Part shown: positions 48,760-57,684 of the stretch, one piece after another
Position numbering within the stretch: the stretch's first letter is position 1
Layout of the letters: every line of letters starts with the position of its first letter
DNA from: JAENWD01 sp963796915
GTDB taxonomy: Bacteria; Acidobacteriota; Vicinamibacteria; Vicinamibacterales; JAENWD01
Length of the DNA: 64,000 nucleotides
Reading direction: 5' to 3'
NCBI GenBank assembly: GCA_963796915.1
Contig: CAWCNI010000001.1
Coordinates: 74,841-138,840, forward strand
Program-made: the position numbers and the translations under genes
Notes under the pieces: generated by a model
Databases searched by the model: none
What the model saw: only the letters and a program-made list of their open reading frames with translations
What the model was told of the DNA's origin: nothing

Positions 48760-51700
48760 ATGCGCAAGCCGCACGCCTGGCTGGCTTTCCTGATCCTGCT
48801 CCTTCTGGCCGTTCCTGCCAGCGCGCAGCGCACCGGCGCGCGCATCAGGGGCAGCGTCGCAGACTCGTCCGGCGCCGTGATTCCGGGCGCCACCGTGACA
48901 CTGAACAACAGCGCGACGGGTCTCTCCCGTACAGACCACGACCAACGAGAACGGGCTGTACTCGTTTGGCGAGCTTCCGGTCGGCACCTACTCGATCAAG
49001 GTGGAGCTTCAGGGGTTCAAGACCGGCGAGCGCACGGACGTTCAGCTGAACGTCGCGGACGACCGCGCGGTGGACTTCGCGCTGGACCCCGGGCAGGTTC
49101 AGGAGACTGTCAGCGTCGAGGCCTCGGCCGTCCAGGTGAAGACGATCGGCGGCGACGTCTCGGGCGTGGTCACCGGCCAGCAAGTACGGGAGCTGCCTCT
49201 CAACGGGCGCAACTTCCTGCAGCTGGCGACGCTGATGCCCGGCGTCTCGGCGCCGGACTTCCTCAACGTCAAGGACAAGGGCCTGCTCGGCGGATCCGAC
49301 CTGGCTGTCAGCGGCGGCGCTGTCACCGCCAACCTGTGGACCGTTGACGGCGCCAACAACAACGACGTCGGCTCGAACCGCACGATCCTCGTCTACCCGT
49401 CGGTCGACGCCATCGAAGAGTTCAAGATCCTTCGCAACAGCTACGGCCCGGAGTACGGGCAGTCCGGCGGCGCCCAGATCAACATCGTCACGCGCAGCGG
49501 CAACAACCAGTTCCAGGGCAGCGCCCTCTACTTCGTGCGCAACGACGCCCTGAACGCCAGCAACTATTTCCTGAAGATCGCCGACCAGCCGAAGGAGCAG
49601 TTGAGCCGCCACGATTTCGGCGGCACCTTTGGCGGCCCGATCATCAAGGACAAGCTGCATTTCTTCGGGTCGCTCGAGTGGAACCGCGAGCAGCGCGGCA
49701 GCGTCCGCAATTCCTTCGTGCCGACAGACGCCGAGAAATCAGGCGATTTCAGCGGCGCGCCGATCGCCGGCTGCTCGCAGGACGCGCCGATCGACCCGCT
49801 CACCGGCGCGGCGTTCCCGGGCAACAAGATTCCCGCCGATCGCCTGAGCCCCGCCGGGCTCCTGTTCCTGAAGCTGTACCCCTCGCCCAACACGACGCCG
49901 ACTTCCGGCAGCTGCAACAACTGGGTGACGTCGCTGACGACGCCGATCAACTGGCGGCAGGAGAACCTGCGCGTCGACTACAACATGAGCAAGAACCTGC
50001 GTGCGATGGTGCGCTACACGCAGGACGCCTGGGAGAACAACTCGCCCAGCCTGCAGTCCAACCTGTGGGGCGACGATCCGTTCCCGGCAGTCGACTCGAA
50101 CTGGAACCAGCCGGGCCGCTCGTTCATCGCCCAGTTGAACCAGACCATCGGGTCCTCCGCCACCAACAGCCTCCAGTTCTGGTACTCGGGCAACAGCATC
50201 ACCGTCACGCGCGGTGGCACCGACCCGGGACTGAACGATGAGATTAACGCTGCGATTCCGACGCTGTTCAGCGACGCCGGACGCGAGTACCCCACCGACC
50301 GTGGTCACCCGGTCTTCTGGGGCGGCGCCGGTTACGACACGCTGTGGAACGAAGCGCCGTTCCACAACAACCAGGATCTGTTCGTGCTGAAAGACGACTA
50401 CTCGGCGGTCTTCGGCAAGCACCTCCTGAAGGTCGGCGGGCTCATGAGCTTCAACCGCAAGAACGAAGACGTCGGCGGCTACGGCTCCTACGAGAACTCG
50501 GAGTTCTGGGGCTCGACGGGCCTCGGCGACACCGGCGTCACCTCGGGCAACCTGCTCGCCGACTTCCTGCTGAAGGACATGCAGTGGGGCTTTGACGAGT
50601 TCTCCGCCCAGCGCCAGGTGCCACAGCGCTGGCGCGACGCCGAGTTCTACGTCTCGGACTCATGGAAAATCGCGCCGCACGTCACGCTCGACTACGGCGT
50701 CAGGTACTCGCTGTTCCTGAATCCGTACGCGGCAGACGACCGGATCATGAGCTTCGACCCGGCGTCGTTCAACCCGGCGCTTGGCAACGATCCCTGTAAC
50801 GGCCTGCTGCAGCCGCCGGGAACGACCTGGTGCCAGGACGCCGGCTTCTCCGGCGCGACCGCCGGCCCGAACCGCTCGCTCTACGATCAGGACAAGAACA
50901 ACTTCGCGCCACGCGTCGGCCTGGCGTGGGACGTGTTCGGCGACGGCAAGACTGCCCTCAGGCTCGGCGCCGGTCAGTTCTTCCTGCGCGAGCGCCTCAG
51001 CCCAGGGCTGAACATCGGCGCCAATCCCCCGTTTGTCGTCACCAAGTCCGGCTCCCGAACGCTCGACAGCGCCGCCGAGCCGTGCGACGGCTGCTTCAGC
51101 GACAGCCTTGGCGCGCCCAGCTCGGGCCGCGAGGTGAAAGGGCTCACGCCGAACAACTGGCAGTGGAACCTGACAGTCCAGCGCGAGATTCACAAGAACA
51201 CCACAGTCGAGTTGAGCTACGTCGGCAACAAGGGCAACCACCTGCTGAAGACGTATGACGTCAACCAGGTCCGCTCCGGCGACAACAACGGCGACGGCGT
51301 GTCGGACCGCCTCGAATACGCGCGCGGCGACCCCGATAATCCCGATGCGCTCGGCGCGCTCCGGCCGTACAACGTCTTCGGCGATCACCGGATTGGCCTG
51401 TGGGACCACAGCGGCACGTCGATCTATCACGCGCTGCAGTCGCAGCTGATCAGCCGATTCGGTCACGGCTCGCAGGTGCAGGCCTCGTACACCTGGTCGC
51501 GGACCATCTCCAACATCGCGCTCGACAACAGCGACGGCGGCCTCAACGCCTCCGACGCGACGCTCGACGTCGACAACCCCGGCCTGGATCGCGGGCTCGC
51601 CCGCACGCATCGCGAGCACATCTTCAACACGGCGCTCGTGCTGCTGCTGCCCACGCTGGACGACCATTCCGGCTTCGTGCACCACGTCTTCGGCGACTGG

Positions 51701-52225
51701 GAGATTGCCACCATCGCGGAAGCCGCCTCGGGCAGCCCGCTCACGATCACGACCGGCACGATTCCGGGCCTGGCAGGCGGGCCGTCAGGGACGGGCTACA
51801 CGGACAACCAGCGGCCAAACCGCGTCGCCGGCCAGCCGTGCCGCGCCAGCAGCGGGCCGGCCGAGCAGTGGCTGAACCCGAACGCCTACACGCTCGACAA
51901 CTTCCAGCTGGGCACAATCGGCGATGCCGGCCGCGGAGACTGCAACGGGCCGGGCGTCTTCACGGTGGACCTCTCGTTCTACAAGAACATCCGCCTCTCC
52001 GACAGGGTGAAGCTCCAGTTCCGGTTCGAAGTGTTCAACGTCTTCAACCGGACCAACTTCACCGACGTCGACGCGACGATGAGCCCGTCGGATGTGACGT
52101 TCGACACCGGCGACCCGCGCACGGCAAACACGATCACCGGCGCCACCATCCCGATTGGATTCGGCCAGGCCACGCAGGCGCGCGACCCGCGTCAGGCCCA
52201 GGTCGGCTTCAAGATCATGTTCTGA
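48760..52225 (+). CDS. Oar-type TonB-dependent receptor with regulatory-like domain (one-base frameshift)
   Basis: About 1155 aa. A signal peptide (residues 1-24, ending A-S-A-Q) is followed by a carboxypeptidase-regulatory-like domain (G-S-V-A-D-S-S-G-A-V-I-P-G-A-T-V; N-E-N-G-L-Y-S-F near 65). Next come a plug with L-P-L-N-G-R-N-F-L-Q-L and W-T-V-D-G-A-N-N-N-D, and a long barrel ending V-G-F-K-I-M-F. One extra base beside GTAC (48929-48932) shifts the frame; removal restores the run into N-E-N-G-L-Y. It imports large substrates, typically oligosaccharides or peptides, through the outer membrane. It is divergent from the TPR-CRTAC1 operon. Confidence 0.92.
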
Positions 52226-52251
52226 CGACGCCTCAGGGGGCACGATCATGA

Positions 52252-52288
52252 GCGCCAGGTCCGGCGGTTGGGCCTGGCGCTTTTTTTT
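52252..52288 (+). terminator. Intrinsic terminator of the TonB receptor gene
   Basis: An 8-bp stem GCGCCAGG / CCTGGCGC with a 13-nt loop is followed by eight T residues, 27 nt after the stop codon. It has the textbook shape for a plus-strand terminator. Confidence 0.88.
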
Positions 52289-52417
52289 GTCCCCTGTCGG
52301 CGTGCTGCAGTGCAACGGCGCTGCGGTGCTGCGGTTGTGCCGCAGTCCCGCGGTGCGGAAGTACCGAAGTGCCGTGCCGGAGTGCGGCCGGCCCTTGCCG
52401 TGCCCTGCCCGTGCTCT
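52289..52417. other. Intergenic low-complexity spacer
   Basis: No gene is seen. The sequence is built from short GTGCNG and GCCCTGCC-like words similar to those at 15230-15283 and 4280-4335, then runs into the palindromic repeat array. Confidence 0.4.
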
Positions 52418-52519
52418 GACGGCCGATCTAAAGATCGGCCCTACGGGGCGTGACGGCCGATCTAAAGATCGGCCCTACGGGGCGTGACGGCCGATCTAAA
52501 GATCGGCCCTGCGGGGCGG
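52418..52519 (+). repeat. Three 34-bp tandem units with a 20-bp palindrome
   Basis: Units at 52418, 52452 and 52486 share GACGGCCGATCTAAAGATCG followed by GCCCTACGGGGCG. Each holds the palindrome GGCCGATCTAAAGATCGGCC and a second small dyad around CCCTACGGGG. Degenerate copies continue to about 52590. A diverged copy in the opposite orientation lies at 52629-52648. It looks like a dispersed REP-like hairpin element. Confidence 0.85.
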
Positions 52520-52560
52520 ACGGCTGACTGAGTCGGCCCTACAGGGCTCTGATGATCGGC

Positions 52561-52941
52561 CTACAGGGCCTGGCTGACGGCCGATCGAGAGGTCGCTGCT
52601 GCCGGAGTTGGCGGACTTGTGTCGGTAGGGCCAATCTTTAGATTGGCCATCAGCGGGCCGGCCGAGCGACTCAGGTACTCGACGAACTGATCGTCGGGGA
52701 AGCAGTAGAGCCAGCGCTCGCCAGGCTCCGCGGACGCGATCACCGGGTGCGAGGACTTGCGCGCGTGACGGCTGGCGTGCCGGTTCGGCGAGTCGTCACA
52801 GCACAGCGTCGCGTCGCACTCCTGGCATGTCCTCAAGTGCACCCAGCGCGCGCCGATTTTCACGCACTCCTCGCACTCGTACCGCTTCGGGCCCTTGACC
52901 GTCGTGATGGCCGTGATGTGCGCGCATTTTCCGTCGGACAT
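52561..52941 (-). CDS. UBP-type zinc-finger protein
   Basis: A 126-aa protein. Residues 1-90 are a ZnF-UBP domain: C6 and H8, the pair C-E-E-C, C-Q-E-C, then C-C-D and an N-R-H-A-S-R-H...H series. In eukaryotes this fold reads the ubiquitin tail; bacterial stand-alone versions are common but unexplained. The last 30 residues (from about M-A-N-L-K-I-G-P-T) are encoded by a copy of the palindromic repeat, so the natural end was probably near residue 95. It follows the flavoprotein gene by 12 nt, so the two are very likely an operon. Confidence 0.85.
   Translation of the reverse strand: MSDGKCAHITAITTVKGPKRYECEECVKIGARWVHLRTCQECDATLCCDDSPNRHASRHARKSSHPVIASAEPGERWLYCFPDDQFVEYLSRSAGPLMANLKIGPTDTSPPTPAAATSRSAVSQAL
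52629..52648 (-). repeat. Diverged palindromic repeat copy inside the zinc-finger gene
   Basis: On the minus strand this reads GGCCAATCTAAAGATTGGCC followed by CTAC, the same layout as the array at 52418 but with a G-C pair replaced by A-T on both arms. The paired change keeps the hairpin. It encodes M-A-N-L-K-I-G-P-T in the zinc-finger protein's tail. Confidence 0.8.
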
Positions 52942-52953
52942 GTCGCCCCTCCG

Positions 52954-54648
52954 CTACTCCGCCAGCACCTGGTGAACGAACGCTATCGCAATCGATCCTT
53001 CGCCGACCGCCGACGCGACGCGCTTCACGTTGCCGCCGCGCACGTCGCCAACGGCGAAGACGCCGGGAAGCGACGTCTCGAGAAGGTGCGGCGTCCGCGG
53101 CAGCGGCCATCGGCGCGTGGCCAGGTCGGTGGGTGACAAATCGGCGCCCGTCTTGATGAAGCCCTTGTCGTCCATCACCACGCAGCCGTTGAGCCACGCC
53201 GTGCTCGGATCGGCGCCGGTCATCACGAAGATGTGACGCACGTCCTTGGTCTCGGACTCGCCGGTCTTCCGCTTCGTCCACGTCACGCGCTCGAGCGCCG
53301 TCGCGCCCTCGAGAGCGGTAATCTCGGTCTCCGCCATCAGGTGGATGTGCGGGTTGTCCTCGATGCGCCGGATCAGATATCGCGACATCGTGTCGGCCAG
53401 GCCGGTGCCGCGCACCAGCATGTGCACGCACTTGGCAGTCTGGGCCAGGAACACCGCGGCCTGTCCGGCGGAGTTGCCGCCACCGACGACCACCACCTCA
53501 TCGCCCTTACAGAGCTGCGCTTCGATGAACGTCGCGCCGTAATACACGCCGTTGCCTTCGAACTGGGCAAGATTGTCGACGCCCAGCCTTCTGTACGACG
53601 CGCCGGTCGCGATGACCACAGTCCTGGTCTGGACGCGGTCGTCGTCCACCTGGAGCACGTACGGCTTGCGATCGCACGAGAGATGTTTCGCCCCCTTGGC
53701 AATCACGATCTGCGCCCCGAACTTCTGCGCCTGCGCGTACGCGGCACCGGCAAGGTCCTGGCCGGAGATACCGGTCGGGAAGCCGAGATAATTTTCGATC
53801 CACGAGCTCGACCCCGCCTGACCGCCGGGCGCGTTGGTTTCGACCACCAGGACGTCGAGACCTTCCGACGCGGCGTAGACCGCCGCCGCGAGGCCCGACG
53901 GCCCGGCGCCGATCACCACGACGTCATGGACGTGCGTTTCGTCGATCGACTCGTTGAAGCCGAGGCAATCCGCGATGTGCCGGTTGCTCGGATTGCGCAG
54001 GACGAGGTCGCCGCGGCAGATCAGCACCGGCACGTCCTTCGCCTCGACGTGGAACCTGTCGAGCAGCGCCTGGACGCTGGGATCGCGGTCGAGATCGATG
54101 TAGGCGTACGGATGGCCGTTCCTGGTGAGGAACTCCTTGATCCGGAGCGTGCCCTGGCAATGCGACGAGCCGACGAGCACGACGTCGCCGAGGCCGTGCG
54201 CGATGAGCTCCACGCGGCGCATGATGAACGCCCGCATGATGATCTCGCTCAGCTCGGAGTCTGTCTGCACGAGCTCCTGCAGCTGCTCGTGTTCGATCTC
54301 GAGCACCGTGCCGTCGGTGCGCGCCCGCGCCCGGAACAGCGCCGGCCGCCCGGAGAGCATGTTCACCTCGCCGCTGAACTGTCCGGGCCCGTGATGCGCG
54401 ATCGAGGTCTCCTTGGTGCCCTGCGGTCTGACGATGTCCACTTGTCCGTCGATGACGACGTAGAACGGGACGTCGCGGTCCCCGGCCTCGACGAGCACTT
54501 CGGCGCCGGTGACCGCCCGCAGCCGTCCGTGCGCCTTGAGGCGCTCGATCTGTTGGTCGTCCAGCGTCGGGAACGCCTGATCCGCCGGCGACTGCTGCGA
54601 GATCGACGTGGCGTCGTCTGGCGACGATGTGTCGGCACGGACATCCAT
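52954..54648 (-). CDS. Cyclic-nucleotide-binding, glutaredoxin-like, thioredoxin-reductase-like flavoprotein
   Basis: A 564-aa cytosolic protein with three modules. Residues about 28-140 form a cNMP-binding/CAP-type jelly roll (P-F-Y-V-V-I-D-G-Q-V; F-S-G-E-V-N-M-L-S-G-R-P-A). Residues 155-235 form a thioredoxin/glutaredoxin-like fold with a single Cys (G-S-S-H-C-Q-G). Residues 243-560 form a TrxB-like domain with G-A-G-P-S-G-L-A-A-A, G-G-G-N-S-A-G-Q-A-A and G-V-F-A-V-G-D-V. The TrxB CxxC is absent. It is probably an NADPH-dependent redox switch gated by a small ligand; the partner may be the zinc-finger protein. Dps lies upstream. Confidence 0.88.
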   Translation of the reverse strand: MDVRADTSSPDDATSISQQSPADQAFPTLDDQQIERLKAHGRLRAVTGAEVLVEAGDRDVPFYVVIDGQVDIVRPQGTKETSIAHHGPGQFSGEVNMLSGRPALFRARARTDGTVLEIEHEQLQELVQTDSELSEIIMRAFIMRRVELIAHGLGDVVLVGSSHCQGTLRIKEFLTRNGHPYAYIDLDRDPSVQALLDRFHVEAKDVPVLICRGDLVLRNPSNRHIADCLGFNESIDETHVHDVVVIGAGPSGLAAAVYAASEGLDVLVVETNAPGGQAGSSSWIENYLGFPTGISGQDLAGAAYAQAQKFGAQIVIAKGAKHLSCDRKPYVLQVDDDRVQTRTVVIATGASYRRLGVDNLAQFEGNGVYYGATFIEAQLCKGDEVVVVGGGNSAGQAAVFLAQTAKCVHMLVRGTGLADTMSRYLIRRIEDNPHIHLMAETEITALEGATALERVTWTKRKTGESETKDVRHIFVMTGADPSTAWLNGCVVMDDKGFIKTGADLSPTDLATRRWPLPRTPHLLETSLPGVFAVGDVRGGNVKRVASAVGEGSIAIAFVHQVLAE

Positions 54649-54732
54649 GGATTACCCCGCCCTTCCGAGTGTCAGCGCGAAGGCTATCGGCCCCGCGTGC
54701 CTCAGAGGTCCACGACTGCGATGAATGAAGAT

Positions 54733-55326
54733 CTACAGGGCCTTGATCAGCGGGACGTTGACCAGGTGCTCGGAGATGAACCAGGCCTGCATCTCGTTGC
54801 TCCTGATGACGTCGCTGACGATCAGATCGTTGGTGCCGTCGTCGCCGCTCTCCGCGGCCTGCCGCGCCATCGTTCGCGCTTCCTTGAGCACGATCTCGTG
54901 GGCGTGCATCAGCCGCGAGATCTGCACCGGCACTTCCTCGCGCCCCTTTGGCGGCCGTGGAATCAGCGTCGTCTCGGCGACATCGTGCGCCATGGCGATG
55001 CTGACGCCGCCAAGGATCTGGATCCGCTCTGCGAGCGAGTCGACCAGCTCGTTCTGTTCGCCGTAGTGCTTGTCGAACAGCAGGTGCAGCTGATAGAACG
55101 TCGGGCCGGCGACCTGCCAATGATGCTTCTTGTAGAGATCGCGCAGCGCCATCGTGTCCGCGAGCAGCTGGTTGAGATTTTCCACGGCCTGCTGACACGC
55201 TTTTGCGGACAGCGCAATCGGCATGTGCACCTGGCGGCCGAACGGCTGGATCTCGTGCGCCTTCTGGTGCGCCAACGGTTGCGCTCGCTTGACGACTGCG
55301 TCAGCATCAAGCTTCTTCTTCGACAT
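54733..55326 (-). CDS. dps: Dps-family ferritin-like DNA-protection protein
   Basis: A 197-aa protein starting at the ATG at 55326 (M-S-K-K-K-L). The ferroxidase-site pattern is present: K-K-H-H-W-Q-V-A-G-P-T-F near residue 66, then L-L-F-D-K-H-Y-G-E-Q and D-S-L-A-E-R-I. The 40-residue Lys/Arg-containing N-terminal tail could bind DNA. Dps oxidises Fe(II) with peroxide and stores it. Its stop is 84 nt from the flavoprotein start on the same strand, giving an oxidative-stress neighbourhood. Confidence 0.9.
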   Translation of the reverse strand: MSKKKLDADAVVKRAQPLAHQKAHEIQPFGRQVHMPIALSAKACQQAVENLNQLLADTMALRDLYKKHHWQVAGPTFYQLHLLFDKHYGEQNELVDSLAERIQILGGVSIAMAHDVAETTLIPRPPKGREEVPVQISRLMHAHEIVLKEARTMARQAAESGDDGTNDLIVSDVIRSNEMQAWFISEHLVNVPLIKAL

Positions 55327-55577
55327 GCCTGACCTCCCGTCACAACGTACCACATCGCCGCCAGGACGACGGCGCGCCCATCATCGTACGGGCCCGGACT
55401 CCAGCCGTCATCCCGCGATCGAGGTAGCACGCGCGTCGGTCAGCGCGCAGCTCGGCCGTGGGTTCGCACACGATAGTGGTAGCCGATTGTTCCAACGTCG
55501 GGGGATTCGACGATTCCAGGAGGCGGTTAGGCTCGCGATGGTGCCGCCGCGCACGCCGCACCCCTGGGAGGCTTCCG

Positions 55578-55997
55578 CTGCAACGGCTCTTCTCGACGTT
55601 CCCTTCGGGTGGCCCGGGCGTCGGGCTGCTGTTGCTCCGCGTGGCGCTCGGGAGCATTGTCGCTGCGAGCGGCGGGTTCTGCCTGACGATGCCGGATGCC
55701 CAGTCGGTGGCTGCCCTGGCCGCCGAATGCCTTGCCGTTGTGGCGGGCATCTTCCTGGTCGTCGGGCTGTTGACGCCGGCGGCGGGCGCCGCAGCGGGAT
55801 TGAGCGCGTTGGCCGTAGCGTTCGTGCCGGGCGTGTCGAGAGGCCAGGCCTGCCTGCTCGGGGCGCCGGCGTCGACGCTGGTGGCAGTCACAGGCGCGGT
55901 GGTGATGCTCACCGGGCCCGGGGCGTTTTCGGTGGACGCCAGGCTCTTCGGCCGGCGGGAAATCGTCATCCCGCACGAACGGCCGGGCGTCCCGTGA
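55578..55997 (+). CDS. DoxX-like membrane protein with probable CTG start
   Basis: A 139-aa protein with four hydrophobic helices. It matches a common DoxX-like group: start L-Q-R-L-F-S-T-F-P-S-G, mid L-L-T-P-A-A-G-A-A-A-G, end G-A-F-S-V-D-A-R-L-F-G-R-R-E-I-V-I-P. Homologues begin M-Q-R-L-F-S-T-F-P; here that codon is CTG at 55578 with a perfect GGGAGG 6 nt upstream, so CTG is the likely start. A GTG at 55458 gives 40 extra non-homologous residues. The MFS gene follows at 26 nt. Confidence 0.75.
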   Translation: MQRLFSTFPSGGPGVGLLLLRVALGSIVAASGGFCLTMPDAQSVAALAAECLAVVAGIFLVVGLLTPAAGAAAGLSALAVAFVPGVSRGQACLLGAPASTLVAVTGAVVMLTGPGAFSVDARLFGRREIVIPHERPGVP

Positions 55998-56022
55998 ACC
56001 GCCGCCACTTCCTGGTGAGCCG

Positions 56023-57246
56023 ATGACGCCAGCGTCCCGCCGCGCGGCGGCAGACGGCGCCGGTCTCTGGCGCCCCCTGCGGACGCCGCTGTTCCGCAAG
56101 CTGCTGCTCGCCGACCTCGCCTCGGACATCGGCACGTTCATGCAGTCTGTCGGCGCCGCATGGCTGATGGTGTCGCTTGGCGCGAGCGCGCTGCAGGTCG
56201 CGCTCACGCAGACCGCTGTCGCGTTGCCCTTCTTCCTGCTCGCGCTGCCGGCCGGGGCGCTGGGCGACATCGTCGACCGTCGCCGGTTGATTTTGTTCAC
56301 CGAGATCTGGATGGTCGCCGTCGCGCTGGTGCTCGCGGTCGGGACCGTCGGCGGCTGGATGACGCCGTGGCTGCTGCTCGCGCTGACCTTTGCGCTGGCC
56401 GCGGGCGATGCCATCGAAGCGCCATCGTGGCGAGCCCTGCTGCCGGATCTGGTGAAGCGTGACGAGCTCGCCGCGGCCTCCGCGCTGAGCGGCATCGAGT
56501 TCAACGTCGCGCGCGCCATCGGGCCGGCGCTTGCGGGCCTGCTGATTGCGTTCATCGGCATCGGGTCGACGTTCGTGCTCAACGTGGTCTCATTTTTCGG
56601 CGTGATTGCGCTTGTCGCGCGATGGAAGCGTCCGTCGCGCGCGCGCACGGCGCCGCGCGAGACGGTGACGGGTGCGACTGTTGCCGCCTTGAGGTACGTG
56701 CGGCATTCACCGGTGGTCCGCGGCCTGACGTGGCGGGCCGGCATCACCATGTTCTTCGCCAGCTCGCTGCTGGCGCTGCTGCCGACGCTGGCGGGCCAGG
56801 TGGGCGGCAGCGCCGGGAGCTACGGCGTCCTGCTCGGGACCTTCGGCGTCGGCGCCGTCGCCGGCGCGCTCCTGATGCAGCCGGCGCGTCGGCGATGGTC
56901 CACCGAGGCTGTGGCGTCTGCGGGCGTTGTGCTGCTCGGTGTGTCCATCGTGGCGGCGGGTCGGCTGACGAACCTGTTCGCGCTCGGCGGCCTGATGCTG
57001 GTCGCTGGCGCCGCCTGGATCGTCTTCATCTCGCTGGCAAGCGCGCTCGTCCAGGGCCTGGCCCCCGAATGGGTACGTTCCCGCGTGCTCGCGGTGTTCC
57101 TGCTGGCGTTTCAGGGCGGCCTGGCCATCGGCAGCGCGGTGTGGGGCGCGCTGGCGGATCGGATGGGCGTGGGCTCCACGCTGCTCTGGGCGGGCGTCGG
57201 CACGGCAGCCACCGCGGTGCTGGGCCGCATGGCGCAGATGCCGGAT
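56023..57246 (+). pseudogene. MFS transporter (MFS_3/enterobactin-exporter type), 3' truncated
   Basis: About 408 aa of an expected 520 or so. The N-terminus (P-L-R-T-P-L-F-R-K-L-L-L-A-D-L-A-S-D-I-G) and ten to eleven transmembrane helices follow the MFS_3 pattern, up to L-L-W-A-G-V-G-T-A-A-T-A-V-L-G-R near 57228. After that the reading frame runs into the antisense of the SDR gene and loses similarity, ending artificially at 57576. The true 3' part is missing. Probably a drug or metabolite exporter before truncation. Confidence 0.8.
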
Positions 57247-57684
57247 CAGGCCCGGGTAGCCGATGCTGTTCAGGAACGACGTCGTCACGATGATGCTGCC
57301 GCCTGGAGCCATGACCGGTGCCGCCTTCTGAATCGTGAAGAACGTGCCGGTGAAGTTGAGCGCGAGGTTGTCGGCGACATACGCTTCCGTCACCGCCTCC
57401 AGTGGAGCGACCGTCGTGGCGCCGGCGTTGGCGAACAGGACGTCGATGCGACCGAACCTGGCGCGCGTCTCTTCGACCGCGCGCTCGATGTCAGCCACCT
57501 TACGGATGTCAGCACGGAGCAGCAGCGTCTTGCTACTGAGTTCTTTGACGGCCGCGGCCAGCCGCTCTTCGTTTGAGCCGACCAGCACCACCTGGGCGCC
57601 CTCGGCCTGGAACAGCTTCGCGGTTTCCAGGCCGATGCCCGACGTGCCGCCAGTGATGAATGCAACTTTGTTTTTGAGCTTCAT
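57247..57684 (-). pseudogene. Short-chain dehydrogenase/reductase, 3' truncated
   Basis: From ATG 57684 the product reads M-K-L-K-N-K-V-A-F-I-T-G-G-T-S-G-I-G, a classical SDR with T-G-G-x-x-G-I-G at residues 10-17, N-A-G-A near 87 and the Ser-strand region V-T-T-S-F-L-N-S-I-G-Y-P-G-L at about 132-146. The expected Y-x-x-x-K active-site helix should follow at once but is absent; the frame instead enters antisense MFS sequence. About 100 C-terminal residues are lost, so the enzyme cannot be active as assembled. The break coincides with the MFS truncation. Confidence 0.85.

Noticed and set aside
4600..48932. Programmed +1 ribosomal frameshifting at GTAC
   Set aside because: The phase of GTAC relative to codons is not constant, and the affected genes are unrelated housekeeping and envelope genes with no family history of recoding.
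52418..52519. CRISPR array
   Set aside because: The units are directly abutting 34-mers with no variable spacers and no cas genes nearby.
53233..55332. A 699-codon plus-strand frame opposite the flavoprotein and Dps
   Set aside because: Both minus-strand genes have full domain motifs; the frame is a shadow.
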